Positions 44,065-51,890 of a stretch of 64,000 nt of DNA are shown here, piece after piece. The stretch's first letter is position 1. Every line of letters starts with the position of its first letter. Source of the DNA: Tsukamurella paurometabola DSM 20162 (GTDB taxonomy: Bacteria; Actinomycetota; Actinomycetes; Mycobacteriales; Mycobacteriaceae); the NCBI RefSeq assembly GCF_000092225.1, contig NC_014158.1, forward strand, positions 3,968,001 through 4,032,000, given 5' to 3'. The notes below the pieces were generated by a model. It was not told the DNA's origin. It did not search any database and saw only the letters and a list, made by a program, of their open reading frames with translations. The translations under genes were made by a program, and so were the position numbers.

Positions 44065-44566
44065 GCCCTGCCTACGATGCGGCACCCCGAGCACCACGAC
44101 ACGGTGCTCGGGGTGTTCTGCATCCACGACCAAGAAGCCGCGCTCCGTCGCACACGCCGGATCCGATAGCCGATGGCGGCGGATCTCCCTCAAAGCCCGA
44201 GAACAGCAGCCCTGGTGCCTCGACTGCGGCACAACCAGCGACCTCACGGCCGACCACATCCTGCCCGTGTCCGACTACCCGGAACTCGCGCACGAGATCG
44301 AGAACGTCACCGTCCGATGCCGCTCATGCAACAGCCGACGCCGCGACACGTACACGCCGACCGAAGCCCAGGACGTCCTCAAACGCCTTGAGAGCGCACA
44401 CGAAAGAACACGTAAGGCGAAGTACCGCAGCATGATTCTAGTCGCTCAGAAGGCCGTTCAGACGGTCGGAACCAGGGGGGAGGCCCCGCCTAGCGGGTCT
44501 CAGCACCCCGTAGGCAAGGCGCGGGGCCCGTTACTCTCGACAGTCATTGTCGATAAGGCGTCATGA
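44057..44566 (+). CDS. HNH endonuclease
   Basis: 169 residues from GTG 44057. Zinc pairs CLRCG and CLDCG / CRSCNSRR surround the HNH core TADHILPVSDYPEL, near residues 65-78, with the second Asn/His in VTVRCRSCN. Phage HNH proteins next to the large terminase assist cutting at cos ends during packaging. The start of terL overlaps its stop by four bases. Confidence 0.85.
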   Translation: MARPCLRCGTPSTTTRCSGCSASTTKKPRSVAHAGSDSRWRRISLKAREQQPWCLDCGTTSDLTADHILPVSDYPELAHEIENVTVRCRSCNSRRRDTYTPTEAQDVLKRLESAHERTRKAKYRSMILVAQKAVQTVGTRGEAPPSGSQHPVGKARGPLLSTVIVDKAS

Positions 44567-46032
44567 AGGCGGGTCCGAAGGCCGCTGTCGACACCTCTCC
44601 GTTGCCTTTTCGGCCGCGGTCGGAGGTGGAGTCGGAGCGGTTTCTTGCTTTCGCGGACAAGTTCTTGCGGGTGCCGAAGGGCACGGGTGCGAAGGGGAAG
44701 CTGCACCTGCGGGACTGGCAGGTCGACGTGGCGCGGGATGTTCTGGACTCCGGTGCCCGGACGGTGGGGATCATGTTCCCTCGCGGGCAGGGCAAGACCA
44801 CCCTGAACGCGGCGATCGCCCTGTACAGGTTCTTCACCGGCGGGGAGGGCGCGAACGTGTGCGTGGTCGCGGTGGATGAGCGGCAGGCCGGTCTCGCGTT
44901 CTCTGCGGCCCGCCGCATGGTGGAGCTCAACGAGGAACTGTCGGCGCGCTGCCAGATCTTCAAGGACCGCCTGTATCTGCCGACCACGGACAGCGTGTTC
45001 CAGTGCCTGCCTGCGTCTCCGACGGCGTTGGAGGGCCTGGACTACGTGCTCGCCTTGGTCGACGAGGCCGGCGTGGTGAACCGCGATGTGTTCGAGGTGG
45101 TGCAGCTCGCGCAGGGCAAGCGTGAAAAGTCCGTGTTGGTGGCGATCGGGACGCCCGGCCCGAATCTGGACGACCAGGTGCTCTTGAGCCTCCGGGATTA
45201 CCACCTTGAGCATCCCGACGATGCGTCGTTGCGGTGGCGGGAGTTCTCTGCGGCTGGTTTCGAGGATCACCCGGTGGACTGCACACACTGCTGGGAGCTG
45301 GCGAACCCGGCGCTGGACGATTTTCTTCACCGGGACGCCCTGGTGGCCCTACTTCCGCCGAAGACCCGTGAGAGCACCTTCAGGCGGGCGCGGTTGTGCC
45401 AGTTCGCGGCGGATACGGAGGGCTCGTTCCTTCCTGCTGGCGTCTGGGAGGGGTTGTCGACGGGTGAGCCGGTTCCGCTGGGGGCGGAAGTGGTGATCGC
45501 GCTCGATGGATCATTCTCGGACGACACGACCGCCCTGCTGTTGGGCACGGTGGCGGCGGCACCTCACTTCCATCCCTTGCGGGTGTGGGAGCGGCCTGCC
45601 GATAACGATGACTGGCGGGTGCCGGTCTTGGAGGTGGAGAACACGATCCGCCAGGCGTGCCGGGACTACCAGGTGGTGGAGATCATCGCGGACCCGTTCC
45701 GGTGGACCCGCACCCTGCAGGTTCTTGAGCAGGAGGGCTTGCCGGTGGTGGAGTTCCCGCATTCGCCTTCGCGGCTGACGGCGGCGACGACGGACCTCTA
45801 TACGTCTGCGGTGAACGGCGAAATCTCCCACTCAGGCGCCGCCAAGCTCGCGGCTCACGTGGCGGCGGCTGTGGTGCAGGAAGATCCGCGTGGGCTGCGA
45901 TTGGCGAAGCGGTCGCGGTCGCGTGCAGCTCGGAAGATCGACCTCGCGGCATGTCTGGTGATGGCACATTCGCGGGCGACGTGGCGGGCGGCACACAGGA
46001 AGAAACGCCGCACTGTCTCATTCTCAAACTAG
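44563..46032 (+). CDS. terL: large terminase subunit
   Basis: 489 residues. ATPase: Walker A GIMFPRGQGKTTLNA near residue 70; Walker B LDYVLALVDEAG near 158. Nuclease: AEVVIALDGSFSDDTTALLL near 308 (first metal Asp) and VVEIIADPFRWTR near 369. It packages DNA into preformed capsids, with the portal encoded ten bases downstream. Intact. Confidence 0.92.
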   Translation: MKAGPKAAVDTSPLPFRPRSEVESERFLAFADKFLRVPKGTGAKGKLHLRDWQVDVARDVLDSGARTVGIMFPRGQGKTTLNAAIALYRFFTGGEGANVCVVAVDERQAGLAFSAARRMVELNEELSARCQIFKDRLYLPTTDSVFQCLPASPTALEGLDYVLALVDEAGVVNRDVFEVVQLAQGKREKSVLVAIGTPGPNLDDQVLLSLRDYHLEHPDDASLRWREFSAAGFEDHPVDCTHCWELANPALDDFLHRDALVALLPPKTRESTFRRARLCQFAADTEGSFLPAGVWEGLSTGEPVPLGAEVVIALDGSFSDDTTALLLGTVAAAPHFHPLRVWERPADNDDWRVPVLEVENTIRQACRDYQVVEIIADPFRWTRTLQVLEQEGLPVVEFPHSPSRLTAATTDLYTSAVNGEISHSGAAKLAAHVAAAVVQEDPRGLRLAKRSRSRAARKIDLAACLVMAHSRATWRAAHRKKRRTVSFSN

Positions 46033-46042
46033 AAGGATTTCA

Positions 46043-47317
46043 ATGGATTTGACTACTGAACTGTTGCAGCGCATCGACGCGAACGCTGGGCAGCATTCGA
46101 GGCTCGACCGATATTACGAGGGGATGTCGCCACTGGCGTTCCTCTCCCCGGAGGCGGTGAAGGCGTTGGGTGATCGGCTGCGCAGGGTGTCGGTGAACGT
46201 TCCCCGGCTGCTGGTGGATTCGATGGCGGAGCGGCTGCGCGTCACCGGCATCAAGGGCGCTGACGTCTGGGATGACTGGCTGCGCAACGATCTGGATCAG
46301 GTGTCGCATGTGGCTCATCGTGAGGCGCTGATCTTGGGCTCGTCGTTCGCGATCGTCTGGGCTGGCGCGGATCGTCGGCCGCAGGTGTCGATCGAATCGG
46401 CCCGTCAGATGAGCATGATCGTCGATCCGGGTTCGCGGCGTCCGATCGCAGCTGCCAAGCGCTGGACCACGGCGACTACTACGGAGGCCACGATCTTCGA
46501 GGCCGAGCAGATCACCCGGTTGCGGGCGAACAACACCGGGGCCACCACGACGGGTTTCGAGGTCGTGGAGGTTCTGGATAACCCGCTGGGTGTGGTGCCG
46601 GTGGTGCGGTTCACGAACTCGGCGCGGTTGCTCGACGAGTGCGGCCGGTCGGAGATGGCGGATGTGCTCGATCTCTCTGATGCCGTCACGAAACTCACGA
46701 CCGATCTGTTGATCGCCTCCGAGTTCGGTGCGCGTCCGCGGCGCTGGGCTACGGGTGTGGAGCTGGTGGAGGACGACGACGGCAACGTGCGAAACCCGTT
46801 CCCCGAAGGGGACCGGATGATGATCTCCGAGGCCGAAGGGGCGAAGTTCGGGCAGCTCGCCGGGGCGGATCTCGCCGGATACGAGAATGCCATAGGTGTT
46901 CTCATGCGCCAGATCTCAGCGGTGTCCGGGCTACCTGAACATCAGCTCGGGATCGGCGGCGACAACCCCCCGAGCGCGGACAGCATTCGGGCATCGGAGG
47001 CGGCGCTGACTGCCCGCGCGGAGGCCAAGCAGGCACAGTTCGGCCGCTCGTGGGAGCAGGTGGCCCGGCTGATCGTCGGGGTCCGTGACGGTGTTGATCC
47101 GCTGACGGTGGAGCCTCGGATCGAGTGGGCTGATGCCGCGACACGCTCGGAGGCTCAGGAGGCGGATGCCGTGACGAAGCTGTATGCGGCTGGCCTGCTG
47201 CCCGCGTCGTACGCGCTGAAGCGCCTCGGCTACTCCGATGGCGAGGTGGATGAGATTCACGCTGCCCGTGCTCGTGATGCGGTGGCGAATATCGACGCAA
47301 GCGCGGTCCTGGCGTGA
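46043..47317 (+). CDS. phage portal protein
   Basis: 424 residues of the SPP1/Gp6-like portal type: DRYYEGMSPLAFLSPEAVKA near residue 20, VNVPRLLVDSMAERLRVTGI near 51, and the stem/wing region SGLPEHQLGIGGDNPPSADS near 298. It forms the DNA-entry ring of the capsid. GAAGGATTTCA precedes ATG 46043. Stop and next GTG overlap (GTGA). Confidence 0.88.
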   Translation: MDLTTELLQRIDANAGQHSRLDRYYEGMSPLAFLSPEAVKALGDRLRRVSVNVPRLLVDSMAERLRVTGIKGADVWDDWLRNDLDQVSHVAHREALILGSSFAIVWAGADRRPQVSIESARQMSMIVDPGSRRPIAAAKRWTTATTTEATIFEAEQITRLRANNTGATTTGFEVVEVLDNPLGVVPVVRFTNSARLLDECGRSEMADVLDLSDAVTKLTTDLLIASEFGARPRRWATGVELVEDDDGNVRNPFPEGDRMMISEAEGAKFGQLAGADLAGYENAIGVLMRQISAVSGLPEHQLGIGGDNPPSADSIRASEAALTARAEAKQAQFGRSWEQVARLIVGVRDGVDPLTVEPRIEWADAATRSEAQEADAVTKLYAAGLLPASYALKRLGYSDGEVDEIHAARARDAVANIDASAVLA

Positions 47318-47904
47318 CCGAACGGGCGGTGATCGACGGGTTCGACTCGTGGCTTCAGCGCCTCGGGGAGAAGACCGCGCGTGCTGTCCTTGAGCTGCTT
47401 GAGGTGTACCGGGCCGGTCAGGTTGACGAGGCGGTGTTCGCGGAGGCTCTGGGGCAGATGGTGGCGGCGGTGAACTCGTCGGCGCGGGCCGCGGCCGATG
47501 TGGTTGCTGCCCGCGCGGTGGAGACCGTTCTTGGTGAGCGGGTCACCGCGACGGGTTCGGCGGCGGTGTCGGCTGTGGAGGATCACGGCCGGCTTGCTCG
47601 TGCCGCTGCCACGTTTGCCGGCATTCTCGCCGATGAGGACGTGGACGCCAGGTTGGAGCGGTTCGCTCGCGATGAACCCGCGCAGGCGGCACAGCAGCAA
47701 GTCGTGCACTCCTACAAGTCGCACGGGATCGACGGGTACACACGCGGCCTGAACGCCGGGGCCTGCGAACTCTGCGTGTGGCTGCGGAAGGAACATCTGC
47801 GGCCGGGCGGGTTCGTCTACCCGGCCAGCAAGCCGATGCACCGGCACACCGGGTGCCGGTGCACACCAATACCTACCAGGAAAGAGATTGACAATGACGA
47901 GTGA
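47314..47904 (+). CDS. MuF-like minor head protein
   Basis: 196 residues from GTG 47314. Mostly helical, ending in ACELCVWLRKEHLRPGG and PMHRHTGCRCTPI, the Cys/His metal motif typical of MuF-like proteins, which attach to the portal inside the capsid. Overlaps both neighbours. Confidence 0.82.
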   Translation: MTERAVIDGFDSWLQRLGEKTARAVLELLEVYRAGQVDEAVFAEALGQMVAAVNSSARAAADVVAARAVETVLGERVTATGSAAVSAVEDHGRLARAAATFAGILADEDVDARLERFARDEPAQAAQQQVVHSYKSHGIDGYTRGLNAGACELCVWLRKEHLRPGGFVYPASKPMHRHTGCRCTPIPTRKEIDNDE

Positions 47905-48277
47905 GAGCAACACCGAGGAGATCGTCGACCAGACCGACGAGAACACCGAGACCACGGAGGACACGTTCGACCGCGCCTACGTCGAGGATCTGCGCGCGGA
48001 GTCGGCAAAGTACCGCACCCGCGCCAAGGCTGCTGATGACCTCGCCCACCGACTGCACGCGGAGCTCGTGCGCGCGACTGGTGTACTCGCGGACCCCACG
48101 GATCTGGATTTCGACGAGGCTCACCTTGACGATCCGGAGTCGCTTACTGCAGCGCTCGAGGAGTTGGTGGAGAGGAAGCCGCACCTGCGGGCGCGGACGG
48201 TTGCCGGGGATGTTGGGCAGGGCCAGTCCGGCGGCGGCTCGGTGTCGCTGATCGACGTCCTGAAGGGGCGAGTGTGA
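47894..48277 (+). CDS. scaffold-like protein
   Basis: 127 residues, strongly acidic: EEIVDQTDENTETTEDTFDR, then a helical VEDLRAESAKYRTRAKAADD coil, typical of capsid scaffolding proteins. It lies just before the capsid gene block, GAAAGAG upstream of ATG 47894, overlapping the MuF-like gene by 11 bases. No separate protease gene is visible. Confidence 0.75.
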   Translation: MTSESNTEEIVDQTDENTETTEDTFDRAYVEDLRAESAKYRTRAKAADDLAHRLHAELVRATGVLADPTDLDFDEAHLDDPESLTAALEELVERKPHLRARTVAGDVGQGQSGGGSVSLIDVLKGRV

Positions 48278-48573
48278 TCGTCGAACCGAACGTGACTGCC
48301 CTGGCGGTCGGCCACCTGCAGCGGGGGATGCTCCGTCACTTCAACGATGACGTGCCGGTGGCGGCGGAGCACGACACGGGCTCGTGGCGGTTCCTGTGGT
48401 GCTGGGCGTCGGGTGGCGGCCACGCGTCGGCGGCGCCGGGGGCACGCGTGGGCGGCTGGTGCTGGGTGCAGGCTGCGCGGCGGTTGAGCGGCCCGAACAT
48501 GGCGGAGGATCCGTCGCGTAACGACGTCTTGTGCTGGGAGGCAGTGGTGGAGTGGCGGGTTCGCGTCGCTTAG
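48274..48573 (+). CDS. small Trp-rich satellite protein, unknown
   Basis: 99 residues from GTG 48274 (GTGA overlap). Rich in Trp and Gly (RFLWCWASGGGH, GGWCWVQAARR). No family recognised. Its unusual composition and place between scaffold and capsid suggest either a capsid decoration or regulatory role; that is speculation. Confidence 0.55.
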   Translation: MIVEPNVTALAVGHLQRGMLRHFNDDVPVAAEHDTGSWRFLWCWASGGGHASAAPGARVGGWCWVQAARRLSGPNMAEDPSRNDVLCWEAVVEWRVRVA

Positions 48574-48584
48574 TCCACCCGCCC

Positions 48585-48620
48585 GATAGACTGTACGTGT
48601 CACCCCCGTTGATAGACTGT
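48585..48620 (+). repeat. direct repeat GATAGACTGT upstream of the capsid gene
   Basis: Copies at 48585-48594 and 48611-48620, 26 bp apart. Each contains TAGACT, a possible -10 box, and the pair could be a binding site for a late-gene activator. Confidence 0.5.
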
Positions 48621-48629
48621 TAGTAGAGG

Positions 48630-48650
48630 ACGGGGCTTAATTAGTCCCGT
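48630..48650 (+). other. RNA hairpin upstream of the capsid gene
   Basis: ACGGGGCT and AGTCCCGT pair over 8 bp (one G-U) around a TAATT loop. TACAAT at 48654-48659 may be a -10 box just after it. Confidence 0.5.
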
Positions 48651-48734
48651 TGGTACAATTGAGACGTGGCCCTGGTGGCCGACCCGCTCGAAGCCCAGGC
48701 GGCGCAAGAGCATTCCAGAAGATCAAATTTCGAA

Positions 48735-48762
48735 CCCGACACCATCAGGTGCCGGGCTTTTT
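48735..48762 (+). terminator. intrinsic terminator 21 bp before the major capsid gene
   Basis: CCCGACACC-ATCA-GGTGCCGGG forms a 9-bp stem with one mismatch, followed by CTTTTTG (T run 48758-48762). It is the best classical terminator in the window. It sits within the leader of the capsid gene, so capsid expression from upstream would need read-through or anti-termination. Confidence 0.75.
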
Positions 48763-48783
48763 GTATGTCAAGGAGATTCATAC

Positions 48784-49623
48784 ATGGTCGCAACGACCGA
48801 TAACAACCCGACGCTGCTGCAGGAGCAGGTGGCGTCCATTCTGGTCCAGCCGCTTGAGGCCGCTTCGGTGGTCCTGGCTTCTGGCCCGCAGATCTTTAAT
48901 ACTGCTTCGCCGCTGCGTATCCCGCGCCTGAAGTCGGGGGCGACGGTCGGCTGGGTAGGCGAGGGCGAGACCATCCCCGAGAGCGGTGTCGCGTTCGACG
49001 AGGTGAAGCTGATGCCGTCGGACCGCAAGAGCCTGAAGGTGATCACCTCGGTCACCAATGAGCTGGTCCGGCAGTCCGTGATCGGCATCGACGCGGTGCT
49101 CAAGTCGCGGATCGTCACTGACGTGGCTTCGGCTCTCGACGACGCTCTGCTGAACGGTGACGGTGCGGACGGCTCGATCACCGGCCTGACGCTGCAGTCG
49201 GGTGTGCAGAACGCGGCTCTCGACGTGACGAACGCCGACAGCCTGCTTGACGCGATCGGGCTCGCCCACGCGGCGGAGGTCACCCCGAACCGGTGGATGC
49301 TGAGCGGCGCGGACTTCATTGCGCTGCGCAAGATCAAGGACACCTCGGGAAAGTACATCCTTGAGGCTGACCTCACGGCCGGAGCCACCTACACCTTGTT
49401 CGGCATCCCCGTGGTGGTCACGAACAAGCTCGCAGCCGGTACCGCGCTCCTGCTGGACATGAACCAGGTCGCGGTTGCGCGGGACGTCGACCCGACGGTC
49501 ACCGTCGACGCGTCCGGCGACTACTTCCGGACTGACTCGCAGGGCATCCGTGTTGTGACTCGCTACGACCTCGGTCTGCTGCATCCGGAGGGCGTCATCC
49601 GACTCTCGGCGAACGGCAGCTAG
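48784..49623 (+). CDS. HK97-fold major capsid protein
   Basis: 279 residues. SPLRIPRLKSGATVGWVGEG near residue 42 is the E-loop/N-arm region, KSLKVITSVTNELVRQSVIG near 82 the spine helix, and the C-terminal DPTVTVDASGDYFRTDSQGI the P-domain strands, as in HK97-type capsids. It is shorter than full HK97 pro-capsid proteins, consistent with a separate scaffold. AAGGAG precedes ATG 48784. Confidence 0.88.
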   Translation: MVATTDNNPTLLQEQVASILVQPLEAASVVLASGPQIFNTASPLRIPRLKSGATVGWVGEGETIPESGVAFDEVKLMPSDRKSLKVITSVTNELVRQSVIGIDAVLKSRIVTDVASALDDALLNGDGADGSITGLTLQSGVQNAALDVTNADSLLDAIGLAHAAEVTPNRWMLSGADFIALRKIKDTSGKYILEADLTAGATYTLFGIPVVVTNKLAAGTALLLDMNQVAVARDVDPTVTVDASGDYFRTDSQGIRVVTRYDLGLLHPEGVIRLSANGS

Positions 49624-49625
49624 TC

Positions 49626-49934
49626 GTGGCCGCCGTGACTGGCGCGGCGGTCGCGGCGTTCCTCGGCCAGGGCGACGAGCAGACTGTCGCCCTGGCCGAG
49701 GAACACGCCCGGATCGTCACCGCGCAGGCGAGCGCGTACACGCGGGGCAAGGGCTTCGTGGACGGTGAGCCCAACGACGAGATCGCGTCGGTGATCGTCA
49801 CCGCCGCGGCCCGGCTCGCGGCACACCCGGAGCAGATATTCACCAGCGTGGGGAACGTGAACCTGCGCGGCTCGACCGGCTGGACCGTGACCGAGAGGAT
49901 CGTGCTCGACCGCTACAGGGAGAAAGCGCTGTGA
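49626..49934 (+). CDS. head-tail connector (gp6-like)
   Basis: 102 residues from GTG 49626. Helical, with RIVTAQASAYTRGKGFVDGE and EIASVIVTAAARLAAHPEQI, the layout of gp6/gp15-type connector rings that bind the portal. It overlaps the following gene by four bases. Confidence 0.75.
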   Translation: MAAVTGAAVAAFLGQGDEQTVALAEEHARIVTAQASAYTRGKGFVDGEPNDEIASVIVTAAARLAAHPEQIFTSVGNVNLRGSTGWTVTERIVLDRYREKAL

Positions 49935-50068
49935 TCTACCGCGAGAAGATCACGGTGTACATCCGCGTGGAGGTCGGCAAAGACTCGATGGGCAACATCA
50001 AGTACGAGAATCGGCCGTTCCCGGCTCGTGCGAACGTGACTCCGCTCGGCGCGGAGCAGTGGGTGTCC
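49931..50068 (+). pseudogene. 5' part of a head-completion protein gene, split by IS110
   Basis: GTG 49931 starts VIYREKITVYIRVEVGKDSM and runs 46 codons to GAEQWVS, where the IS110 element begins; the frame then stops at 50080. The rest is at 51545-51736. Joined at the shared TCC, the intact protein would have 108 residues (GAEQWVSGPQVFTGVRYRVI across the join), a typical size for head-tail adaptor or stopper proteins. Confidence 0.82.
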
Positions 50069-50117
50069 TTAAGTTCATAGGTGCAGGCGAGCGCGATGGA
50101 TTACGTTCGGCTGCAAG

Positions 50118-50290
50118 CCCGGGCAGATCGGGCGAGGCTAGTTAGGGTGTTGCCGGCCTTACGGTGCGGCTGGGCCGGATTGGCTACCCGATCTGTCTGG
50201 GTGTCCTCGGGCCGCTGATTGAGATCTGCGAAATCGATCGCTTGTTTAAGGACCTGCTGGCGAGGATGCCCATCGGGTCCACCTCACAGG
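50118..50290 (+). ncRNA. predicted bridge RNA of the IS110 element
   Basis: A 15-bp stem (50118-50132 with 50187-50201, two G-U pairs) encloses a target loop with inner hairpin GCCG/CGGC (50152-50155, 50167-50170). Guides: GGGTGT (50145-50150) equals the left target flank 50061-50066; GGGCCGGA (50172-50179) is the reverse complement of the right flank 51545-51552. A second loop has hairpin GCGA/TCGC (50228-50241); ATTGAGA (50218-50224) equals the element's right end 51537-51543, and TTAAGGA (50246-50252) is the reverse complement of its left end 50066-50072. Both right guides include the shared TCC. This is the bridge RNA layout described in 2024 for IS621. RNA ends are approximate. Confidence 0.8.
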
Positions 50291-50314
50291 GCTAACAAGC
50301 GAACAGGAGCGCAG

Positions 50315-51529
50315 ATGGTGAAGAGCGAAAGTCGTTGGTGGGTAGGGGTAGATGTTGGCAAGGAGTTCCACTGGATGGCTGTCTGCGACGACGCCGGAAA
50401 GGTGATCTCCTCTCGTAAGGTTGCCAACGATGAGGTCTCGATCGCTGCGGCGATCACCGAAGTTGAATCTCGCGATGGCACCGTGTCGTGGACGGTGGAC
50501 CTGACCACCACTTACGCGACCCTCCTGCTGACGATGCTCGCCGCAGCCGGGCATTCCGTGCGGTATCTGACTGGTCGCGCCGTCTGGCAGGCCTCGGCGA
50601 TCTACCGAGGCGGCGAGGCAAAGAGCGACGCCAAAGATGCGAGGGTTATCGCAGACCAGGGGCGCATGCGGGGCGATGATCTTCCGCTGCTGCGCCCCAA
50701 CGATGACCTGGTCACCGAGCTATCGATGCTCACCGCTCACCGTGAGGATCTGGTGGCCGACCGCACCCGCACGATCAATCGGCTGCGGCAGCAGCTGGTC
50801 GCCATCAGTCCTGCGCTGGAGCGGGCTGCACAGCCTTCCACCGATCGCGGGTGGATCGCGCTTTTGGCCCGCTACCAGCGGCCCCAGGCAATCCGCCGAT
50901 CGGGGATCACACGGATCACCCGAGTCCTAGCCGATGCAGGGGTGCGGAACGCAGGTCCAATCGCCGAAGCCGCCGTCACCGCGGCTAAGGCGCAGTCGAT
51001 TACCCTGCCCGGCGAGGCCATCGCCGCAGATCTGGTAGCCGAGCTTGCACAGGGGGTGATCGACCTCGATAAGCGGATCAAGGCGGCCGACGCCGCCATC
51101 GAGGAACGGTTTCGCCGCCATCCGCTCGCCGAAGCGATTGTGAGCCTGCCCGGCATGGGATTTCGCCTCGGCGCCGAATTTCTAGCCGCCGTCGGCGATA
51201 CCTCACGGATTCTCTCCGCAGATCATCTCGCGTCGTGGGCCGGCCTCGCACCCGTCACGAAAGACTCTGGCAAACGGACCGGACGCTTATGCACGCCCCA
51301 GCGCTACCACCGCGGACTGCGCAGAGTGATGTATCTGTCAGCGGTGAGCGCTGCTCGCTGGGATCCCGCCGCCAAAGACTACTACCAGCGAAAACGCGCT
51401 CAGGGAAAGAAGCACGTCCCCGCGACTATTTGCCTGGCACGCCGCCGCGTCAACGTGCTCTACGCCCTCATCCGCGACAACCGAACCTGGCAGCCAGCCG
51501 CCCCGCAAATCACCGCGGCCGCCGCTTGA
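50315..51529 (+). CDS. IS110-family recombinase (RuvC-like plus Transposase_20 domains)
   Basis: 404 residues. N-terminal DEDD RuvC-like domain with first Asp in WWVGVDVGKEFHWMAV near residue 12 and SDAKDARVIADQGRM near 104. The C-terminal Transposase_20 domain has IVSLPGMGFRLGAEFLAAVG and LASWAGLAPVTKDSGKR, with a candidate catalytic Ser in the second. ATG 50315 follows CAGGAGCGC; the frame extends upstream without support. Domain order puts it in the IS110 subgroup, where the guide RNA lies 5' of the gene, as seen here. Intact. Confidence 0.93.
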   Translation: MVKSESRWWVGVDVGKEFHWMAVCDDAGKVISSRKVANDEVSIAAAITEVESRDGTVSWTVDLTTTYATLLLTMLAAAGHSVRYLTGRAVWQASAIYRGGEAKSDAKDARVIADQGRMRGDDLPLLRPNDDLVTELSMLTAHREDLVADRTRTINRLRQQLVAISPALERAAQPSTDRGWIALLARYQRPQAIRRSGITRITRVLADAGVRNAGPIAEAAVTAAKAQSITLPGEAIAADLVAELAQGVIDLDKRIKAADAAIEERFRRHPLAEAIVSLPGMGFRLGAEFLAAVGDTSRILSADHLASWAGLAPVTKDSGKRTGRLCTPQRYHRGLRRVMYLSAVSAARWDPAAKDYYQRKRAQGKKHVPATICLARRRVNVLYALIRDNRTWQPAAPQITAAAA

Positions 51530-51544
51530 CAGGATCATTGAGAA

Positions 51545-51736
51545 TCCGGCCCGCAGGTCTTCACCGGCGTCCGATACCGCGTGATCATCGCGCCCGATCT
51601 CGACATCCCCGCCAAGGGCGGCCTGTCCATCGATTGGCGCGGCATCGAGAAAATCCAGTCCGACGGGGCAGTCGAGCGGCACTACGTAGGTGGCCGACTG
51701 CACCACTACGAACTGACATCAAAACTGATGAGCTAG
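51545..51736 (+). pseudogene. 3' part of the head-completion protein gene split by IS110
   Basis: Codes SGPQVFTGVRYRVIIAPDLD to HHYELTSKLMS and a stop, in frame with 49931-50068 once the element and one TCC are removed. No other lesion. See the 5' part. Confidence 0.82.
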
Positions 51737-51746
51737 AGGGGAATAC

Positions 51747-51890
51747 ATGACTGACCAGCTTGAGGAACTGATCCGGCAGGCCGCGAAGAAGCACGCGGCT
51801 CGCGCACCGCGGTTCACACCGGAGCAGTTGGCCGACCTGGCGACGCTGCTCGTGCCCGAGCGCCAGGACGACTACGCGCTCGTGGGCTGA
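51747..51890 (+). CDS. 47-residue satellite protein
   Basis: AGAGGGGAATAC precedes ATG 51747. Helical: MTDQLEELIRQAAKKHAARA then FTPEQLADLATLLVPERQDD. Last gene of the rightward block, its end overlapping the 3' end of the integrase by 19 bases. Unknown function. Confidence 0.65.
   Translation: MTDQLEELIRQAAKKHAARAPRFTPEQLADLATLLVPERQDDYALVG

Larger units (their letters stand above)
50066..51547 (+). mobile_element. IS110-family element with its own guide RNA region
   Basis: Inserted in the head-completion gene; TCC is present at both junctions (50066-50068 and 51545-51547), so the element proper is about 1479 bp. It has no terminal inverted repeats and no longer duplication, as is normal for IS110. 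A 245-bp non-coding stretch precedes an IS110 recombinase gene. The join of the flanks restores an open gene, which fixes the ends. Confidence 0.88.

Noticed and set aside
50198-50210. TGGGTGTCC followed by CGGGCC between the loops as the target guide pair
   Set aside because: It matches the target too, but overlaps the main stem and lacks the loop with inner hairpin; the pair at 50145 and 50172 fits the known architecture better. Kept as an observation in the finding.
50219-50314. N-terminal extension of the IS110 recombinase
   Set aside because: It overlaps the predicted guide RNA, lacks a ribosome site, and the conserved protein starts at 50315.
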